Below are positions 59,808 through 64,000 of a stretch of DNA of 64,000 nt, piece after piece. Position 1 is the first letter of the stretch. Each line of letters opens with the position of its first letter. Under the pieces are notes generated by a model, which was not told the DNA's origin, ran no database searches, and saw nothing but the letters and a program-made list of their open reading frames with translations. Both the position numbers and the translations under genes were made by a program. Origin of the DNA: Burkholderia sp. WSM2232 (GTDB lineage Bacteria > Pseudomonadota > Gammaproteobacteria > Burkholderiales > Burkholderiaceae); contig NZ_AWZV01000006.1 of NCBI RefSeq assembly GCF_000472545.1, positions 223-64,222 on the forward strand, given 5' to 3'.

Positions 59808-61466
59808 ATGGATATCAAACGCACCGTCCTATGGGTCATCTTCTTCATGTCAGCGGTCATGCTGTTCGACAACTGGCAACGTGACCACGGACGCCCGTCG
59901 ATGTTCTTCCCCAGCGCCACGCCGACCAAAACGGCCGGCAGCGCTGCACCGGGAACCACGACGCCGGGTACCCAGCCCGCCGATTTGCCGGCCACCAACG
60001 CAGCAGCGCCGGCCAACACGCCGGCAGCTACGCAATCGCAGCTCGTCAAGTTCAGCACCGACGTGTATAGCGGCGAAATCGACACTCGCGGCGGTACGCT
60101 GTCGAAGCTGTCGCTCGTCAAAGAGGGCGACGGCAAGCAGCCGGATCTCGTCATCACGCTGTTCGACCGCGCCGGCAATCACACGTACCTCGCGCGCACC
60201 GGCCTGCTCGGCGGCGACTTCCCGAATCACAACGACGTCTACACGCTGATGCCGAATCAGCAGACCGACCTGAAAGGCGATCAGAAGTCGTTCAACCTCA
60301 GCTTCGAGTCGCCGGTCAAGGGCGGCCTGAAGGTCATCAAGACCTACACGTTCACGCGCGGCAGCTACGTGATCGGCGTCGACACCAGAATCCAGAACGT
60401 CGGCACGACGCCGGTGAGCCCGTCGGTCTATATGGAACTGGTGCGCGACGACCAGCCGGTGGAAACGCCGCGCTTCTCGCACACGTTCATCGGCCCGGCT
60501 GTCTACACCGACCAGCATCACTTCCAGAAGATGACGTTCGGCGACATCGACAAGAACAAGGAAGACTACGCGAAGCAGGCCGATAACGGCTGGATCGCGA
60601 TGGTGCAGCATTACTTCGCGTCGGCGTGGATCCCGCAGCAGGGCGTGAAGCGCGACATTTACGTGGAAAAAATCGACCCGGCTCTGTATCGCGTCGGCGT
60701 GAAACAGCCGGTTGCCGCGATTGCGCCGGGCCAGACGGTAGACGTCTCCGCGCGCCTCTTCGCCGGGCCGGAAGAAGAGCGCATGCTCGAAGGCATCGCG
60801 CCGGGCCTCGAACTGGTGAAGGACTACGGCTGGGTGACGATCATCGCGAAGCCGCTTTTCTGGCTGCTCGAAAAGATTCACGGCTATGTCGGCAACTGGG
60901 GCTGGGCGATCGTGCTGCTCACGCTGCTGATCAAGGCCGTGTTTTTCCCGCTGTCGGCCGCGAGCTACAAGTCGATGGCACGCATGAAGGCGATCACGCC
61001 GCGCATGCAGGCGCTGCGCGAGCGCTTCAAGGGCGATCCGCAGAAGATGAACGCCGCGCTGATGGAGCTGTACAAGACCGAGAAGGTGAATCCGTTCGGC
61101 GGCTGCCTGCCGGTCGTCGTGCAGATTCCGGTGTTCATCTCGCTGTACTGGGTGCTGCTGTCGTCCGTGGAGATGCGCGGCGCGCCGTGGATTCTGTGGA
61201 TTCACGATCTGTCGCAACAGGACCCGTATTTCATCCTGCCCGTGCTGATGGCCGTCTCCATGTTCCTGCAGACGAAGCTGAACCCCACGCCGCCGGACCC
61301 GGTTCAAGCCAAGATGATGATGTTCATGCCGATCGCGTTTTCGGTCATGTTCTTCTTCTTCCCGGCGGGTCTCGTGCTGTACTACGTGGTGAACAACGTG
61401 CTGTCCATCGCGCAGCAGTACTACATCACGCGGATGATGGGGCAGTCGAACGCCAAGCCGGCCTGA
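59808..61466 (+). CDS. yidC: YidC, membrane protein insertase
   Basis: The 552-aa protein has an N-terminal anchor ([20 protein letters not shown]), a large periplasmic beta domain (about 60-340), and the five-helix insertase core: [60 protein letters not shown]. The last includes the conserved hydrophilic groove residues. It inserts proteins into the inner membrane with or without SecYEG. Starts 31 bp after yidD. A strong terminator follows 65 bp after the stop. Confidence 0.98.
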   Translation: MDIKRTVLWVIFFMSAVMLFDNWQRDHGRPSMFFPSATPTKTAGSAAPGTTTPGTQPADLPATNAAAPANTPAATQSQLVKFSTDVYSGEIDTRGGTLSKLSLVKEGDGKQPDLVITLFDRAGNHTYLARTGLLGGDFPNHNDVYTLMPNQQTDLKGDQKSFNLSFESPVKGGLKVIKTYTFTRGSYVIGVDTRIQNVGTTPVSPSVYMELVRDDQPVETPRFSHTFIGPAVYTDQHHFQKMTFGDIDKNKEDYAKQADNGWIAMVQHYFASAWIPQQGVKRDIYVEKIDPALYRVGVKQPVAAIAPGQTVDVSARLFAGPEEERMLEGIAPGLELVKDYGWVTIIAKPLFWLLEKIHGYVGNWGWAIVLLTLLIKAVFFPLSAASYKSMARMKAITPRMQALRERFKGDPQKMNAALMELYKTEKVNPFGGCLPVVVQIPVFISLYWVLLSSVEMRGAPWILWIHDLSQQDPYFILPVLMAVSMFLQTKLNPTPPDPVQAKMMMFMPIAFSVMFFFFPAGLVLYYVVNNVLSIAQQYYITRMMGQSNAKPA

Positions 61467-61530
61467 TCGCGGCCGGGCAAGACAGCGCGGCAGACGCCGC
61501 GCCAGCCGCCAACACCAGCCGCAAATACAA

Positions 61531-61566
61531 AGCCGCCCGGCTCGACGAACCGGGCGGCTTTTTTTG
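61531..61566 (+). terminator. Rho-independent terminator after yidC
   Basis: AGCCGCCCGG (61531-61540) pairs with CCGGGCGGCT (61550-61559) around the loop CTCGACGAA, followed by a run of seven T. It closes the rpmH-yidC cluster. It also lies just past the stop of the convergent HTH gene and may serve both. Confidence 0.93.
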
Positions 61567-61595
61567 TCTGCCTCGCGATGCAAACAGTACCTCTG

Positions 61596-62003
61596 TTACT
61601 GTTCTTCGGTATCCTCACCGTAGAAGCGCACCACCATTTCTTCGACGAGAAACCGGTCCTTCGGCGTCAGAGACTGGATCTTCGAAGCCAGTTCGATGGT
61701 CTCCTGCGAGGGCGGATATTTCTCGCCGCGGGCCATGGGCCGGGCGCTTGCGCCAGGCGACGGTCCATAGTGAAGCCAATGCTCCTTCACGTTTAACCAC
61801 TCCGCCAGCGTGCGCAACTTGTCGGGCTTGGGAATCGTCGTGCCCGTCAGCCACTTGTGAGCGGTTTGCGGCGTGACAGGACGGTCGCCGCGATAGCGGA
61901 GATTGAACTGCTCGGCGAGCTTGGTCCCGCCGCGAATTTTCAGCGGCTCCAGGCTGTCCTTCAGCCTCTTGGCGAAGGCGGCTTTTTCTTTGGGGGTCGG
62001 CAT
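61596..62003 (-). CDS. HTH transcriptional regulator (phage-repressor-like)
   Basis: The 135-aa protein MPTPKEKAAFAKRLKDSLEP, LKIRGGTKLAEQFNLRYRGD, RPVTPQTAHKWLTGTTIPKP has a lambda-repressor-like HTH at about 10-65. The C-terminal half, SQETIELASKIQSLTPKDRF, is helical without an obvious protease domain. It is convergent with yidC and divergent from mnmE, and two palindromes lie upstream, suggesting self-regulation. ATG 62003 lacks a clear ribosome site; TTG 62042 would add 13 residues. Small regulators of this type are frequent in Burkholderia beside mnmE. Confidence 0.72.
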   Translation of the reverse strand: MPTPKEKAAFAKRLKDSLEPLKIRGGTKLAEQFNLRYRGDRPVTPQTAHKWLTGTTIPKPDKLRTLAEWLNVKEHWLHYGPSPGASARPMARGEKYPPSQETIELASKIQSLTPKDRFLVEEMVVRFYGEDTEEQ

Positions 62004-62084
62004 GGGCCAGATTGTGCAATTCTGCGTCCTCCCAGTTGACAACTGAACAGGCTCATGTTTAGCGTATTTGAGATAATTTTAGCT

Positions 62085-62103
62085 TGATGTGCCCGATACA
62101 TCA
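62085..62103. promoter_or_regulatory. Palindrome upstream of the HTH gene
   Basis: TGATGT-GCCCGAT-ACATCA, 6-bp arms with 7-base centre, 82-100 bp before the start of the HTH gene at 62003, is a typical operator size for a lambda-like repressor. Confidence 0.5.
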
Positions 62104-62209
62104 GCGCTCGCGCCGGATGTCAAATTTTGCGAAAATTCCTTACGGAGCTTGAGCTGCAGCGGTTCACAGCTCGCGCCGAACGCCACTCGGTCCTAATGAC
62201 GCAATCACA

Positions 62210-62228
62210 ATCCTAGCTTGTCTAGGAT
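62210..62228. promoter_or_regulatory. Palindrome between HTH gene and mnmE
   Basis: ATCCTAG-CTTGT-CTAGGAT has perfect 7-bp arms and lies about 150 bp before the mnmE start. Operator for the neighbouring regulator or another repressor is possible. The remaining bases of this 332-bp spacer show nothing else clear. Confidence 0.5.
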
Positions 62229-62374
62229 CAATCTTATGTAGGTCGCAAAAATAGTGGGCGCGCATCCGCGACCAGTTCGCCGCCAAGCTGATGCCGGACC
62301 CCGCGTTACAATGCCCGGCGCCGCGGGCCTGAGCGCACGGCCTGCTCCAATCCTCCGATTTCGCCGCCCTCCAC

Positions 62375-63769
62375 ATGCTGACCACCGACTCCGATCCCAT
62401 CGTCGCCATTGCCACCGCGCCCGGCCGGGGAGGCATCGGCGTGGTGCGGATTTCGTTCGGCCGCGCAGGCGAGGCCGCCGCGCAGCCACTAATGCAGGCG
62501 CTCACCGGCCAGGCGCTCGCGCCTCGCCACGCGAGCTACGTGCCGTTTCTCGACGGCAGCGGCAACCCGCTTGATCGCGGCATCGCGCTGTACTTTCCCG
62601 CGCCGCATTCGTACACCGGCGAGCACGTGCTCGAGTTGCAAGGCCACGGCGGCCCAGTCGTGCTGCAGCTCGTGCTGCAACGCTGTATCGACGCCGGACG
62701 CGCATTCGGTCTGCGGCTCGCCGAACCCGGCGAGTTCACCCGCCGCGCGTTTCTGAACGACAAGCTGGACCTCGCGCAGGCAGAAGCGGTTGCGGACCTG
62801 ATCGAGGCGAGCACCGAAGCCGCTGCGCGCTCCGCGGGCCGTTCGCTCGACGGCGCGTTTTCGCGGGACATCCACACGCTGGTCGAGGAAGTGATCACGC
62901 TGCGCATGCTGGTGGAAGCCACGCTCGACTTCCCCGAAGAAGAGATCGACTTTCTCGAAGCCGCCGACGCCCGCGGCAAGCTCTCGCGCATCCGCGAGCG
63001 CCTCGCAAGCGTGCTCGCCGAGGCGCGCCAGGGCGCGCTGCTGCGCGAGGGGCTTTCGGTGGTGCTCGCGGGGCAGCCGAATGTCGGCAAGTCGTCGCTG
63101 TTGAATGCGCTCGCGGGCGCCGAGCTCGCCATCGTCACGCCGATCGCGGGCACCACGCGCGACAAGGTCGCACAGACCATCCAGATAGAAGGCATTCCGC
63201 TTCATGTGATCGACACCGCCGGCCTGCGCGACACGGAAGACGAAGTCGAGAAGATCGGCATCGCGCGCACATGGAGCGAGATCGAGCGGGCCGACGTGGT
63301 GCTGCACCTGCTCGACGCGCGTACCGGCATGACCGCCGAGGACGGAACGATCGCCAAGCGCTTTCCCGCTGGCGTGCCGGTCGTGCGAGTGCTGAACAAG
63401 ACCGATCTGGTCGGCTTGCCGCCGCAGACTCGCGCGCTCGACGTCGATCTCGACCTCAGCGAAGTGCGCTTGTCGGCGAAACAGGGCGACGGAGTGAGCC
63501 TGCTGCGCGACGAACTGCTGCGTATCGCCGGCTGGCAGGCCGGTGCGGAAAGCGTCTACCTTGCACGCGAGCGTCATCTGATCGCACTGCGCGCCGCGCA
63601 GGAGCATCTCGCCACCGCCGCCGCGCACGCGGACCAGAACTCGCAGGCGCTGGATCTTTTCGCCGAGGAGTTGCGGCTTGCGCAGGACCAGCTCAACTCA
63701 ATTACTGGCGAGTTCAGTTCGGATGATCTGCTCGGAGTAATTTTCAGCAGGTTCTGTATCGGCAAGTAG
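62375..63769 (+). CDS. mnmE: MnmE (TrmE), tRNA uridine-5-carboxymethylaminomethyl GTPase
   Basis: The 464-aa protein has a tetrahydrofolate-binding N-terminal domain ([40 protein letters not shown]), a G domain with [48 protein letters not shown] and LNKTD, and the C-terminal FCIGK whose Cys is catalytic. With MnmG it modifies U34 of tRNAs. The last bases form the attB site of mobile islands but the coding sequence is complete. Confidence 0.98.
   Translation: MLTTDSDPIVAIATAPGRGGIGVVRISFGRAGEAAAQPLMQALTGQALAPRHASYVPFLDGSGNPLDRGIALYFPAPHSYTGEHVLELQGHGGPVVLQLVLQRCIDAGRAFGLRLAEPGEFTRRAFLNDKLDLAQAEAVADLIEASTEAAARSAGRSLDGAFSRDIHTLVEEVITLRMLVEATLDFPEEEIDFLEAADARGKLSRIRERLASVLAEARQGALLREGLSVVLAGQPNVGKSSLLNALAGAELAIVTPIAGTTRDKVAQTIQIEGIPLHVIDTAGLRDTEDEVEKIGIARTWSEIERADVVLHLLDARTGMTAEDGTIAKRFPAGVPVVRVLNKTDLVGLPPQTRALDVDLDLSEVRLSAKQGDGVSLLRDELLRIAGWQAGAESVYLARERHLIALRAAQEHLATAAAHADQNSQALDLFAEELRLAQDQLNSITGEFSSDDLLGVIFSRFCIGK
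63752..63769 (+). other. Putative attachment site at the mnmE 3' end
   Basis: TTCTGTATCGGCAAGTAG, the last 18 bp of mnmE, closely matches the known attB of SGI1-type islands (3' end of trmE/thdF). A tyrosine integrase gene begins 170 bp downstream, so this is probably attL or attR of an inserted element whose other end lies outside the window. Confidence 0.75.
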
Positions 63770-63939
63770 GGGACCTGCGCCGGAACCGTTTGGCCCCTTA
63801 TAAAGGCCGTACATATACGCGTTCTTGGTTTCAGCCCAGGCCGCGTAGGCCACCGCTGTGGACCAACAATAACCAAATCTCTTGGTACACAGAGCACGGC
63901 AGTTTAAACTTGCGCTGTCGCTTACGAGCCCTCAGAGCA

Positions 63940-64000
63940 TGCCCCGCCAAGCCGTCCCTCTCACCGAATCTCAGGTCCGCGCACTGCAACCGCGCGCCAC
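63940..64000 (+). CDS. Tyrosine integrase, P4 type (N-terminus only)
   Basis: Only 20 codons lie in the window: MPRQAVPLTESQVRALQPRA, the typical opening of P4-like integrases with the DUF4102 arm-binding domain. It points away from mnmE. It is the first gene of a probable integrative element attached at the mnmE 3' end. There is no strong ribosome site; position and the conserved PLT.(S/T)Q.RAL phrase support the start. Confidence 0.75.

Noticed and set aside
59850..61583. 577-codon ORF opposite yidC, and similar long antisense ORFs opposite dnaA (56668-58509), gyrB (53540-55561) and vgrG (93-1340)
   Set aside because: They mirror well-conserved genes in high-GC DNA, have His/Arg/Leu-rich low-information translations and no ribosome sites.

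Overview
The window reads as the replication-origin region of chromosome 1 of a high-GC betaproteobacterium, most likely Paraburkholderia or Burkholderia. The evidence is the core order mnmE - yidC - yidD - rnpA - rpmH / dnaA - dnaN - gyrB at 52.8-63.8 kb, the Burkholderiales-style gyrB and dnaA N-termini, and the type VI secretion and RNA-repair genes at the left. This assignment is from gene order and protein recognition only.

Layout. 1-7.6 kb is chromosomal or older accessory DNA: a partial VgrG (T6SS spike), a GmrSD-like DUF262/DUF1524 nuclease, and the RNA-repair locus rtcR / rtcB with a clear sigma-54 promoter, followed by an RlaP/YcgL-type nucleotidyltransferase gene cut off after about 60 codons. 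The cut falls exactly at the left end of a large Tn7-like transposon (7641-52794, about 45 kb). The element has TGTAGACGG... ends, 22-bp TnsB-type binding sites (three on the left, two or three on the right) and its own tnsA-tnsB-tnsC(tniB)-tniQ operon at 35.5-41.1 kb. Its right end lies 7 bp beyond the gyrB stop codon, which suggests the 3' end of gyrB is the target of its long TniQ/TnsD protein.

Cargo of the element, left to right: debris of older mobile DNA (diverged duplicate of a small zinc-ribbon gene, an orphan transposon-end repeat, a serine-recombinase pseudogene); a membrane protein; a type I Wadjet system (jetABCD, minus strand) with a divergent WYL regulator; a tRNA-Ala(CGC) gene; an unknown HTH-type protein; a type I Zorya system (zorABCD); a second GmrSD-like nuclease; a cluster with a DUF6471 protein and small unknown proteins; an orphan Phd antitoxin; the transposition operon; a type I restriction-modification system (hsdMSR); a DUF4031 protein; a thymidylate-synthase-superfamily enzyme with the Asn-to-Asp change typical of dCMP-specific enzymes, paired with a protein resembling predicted alpha-glutamyl/putrescinyl-thymine pyrophosphorylases; and a HigB/ImmA-IrrE-like toxin-antitoxin pair. 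The element is therefore a mobile multi-layer defence island: Wadjet (plasmid cleavage), Zorya (phage sensing and nuclease), type I R-M and GmrSD nucleases. The nucleotide-modifying gene pair is the least explained part and the best candidate for an undescribed system.

At the right edge, after mnmE, a tyrosine (P4-type) integrase starts. The last 18 bp of mnmE match the known attB of SGI1-type islands, so a second integrative element probably begins there and runs out of the window.
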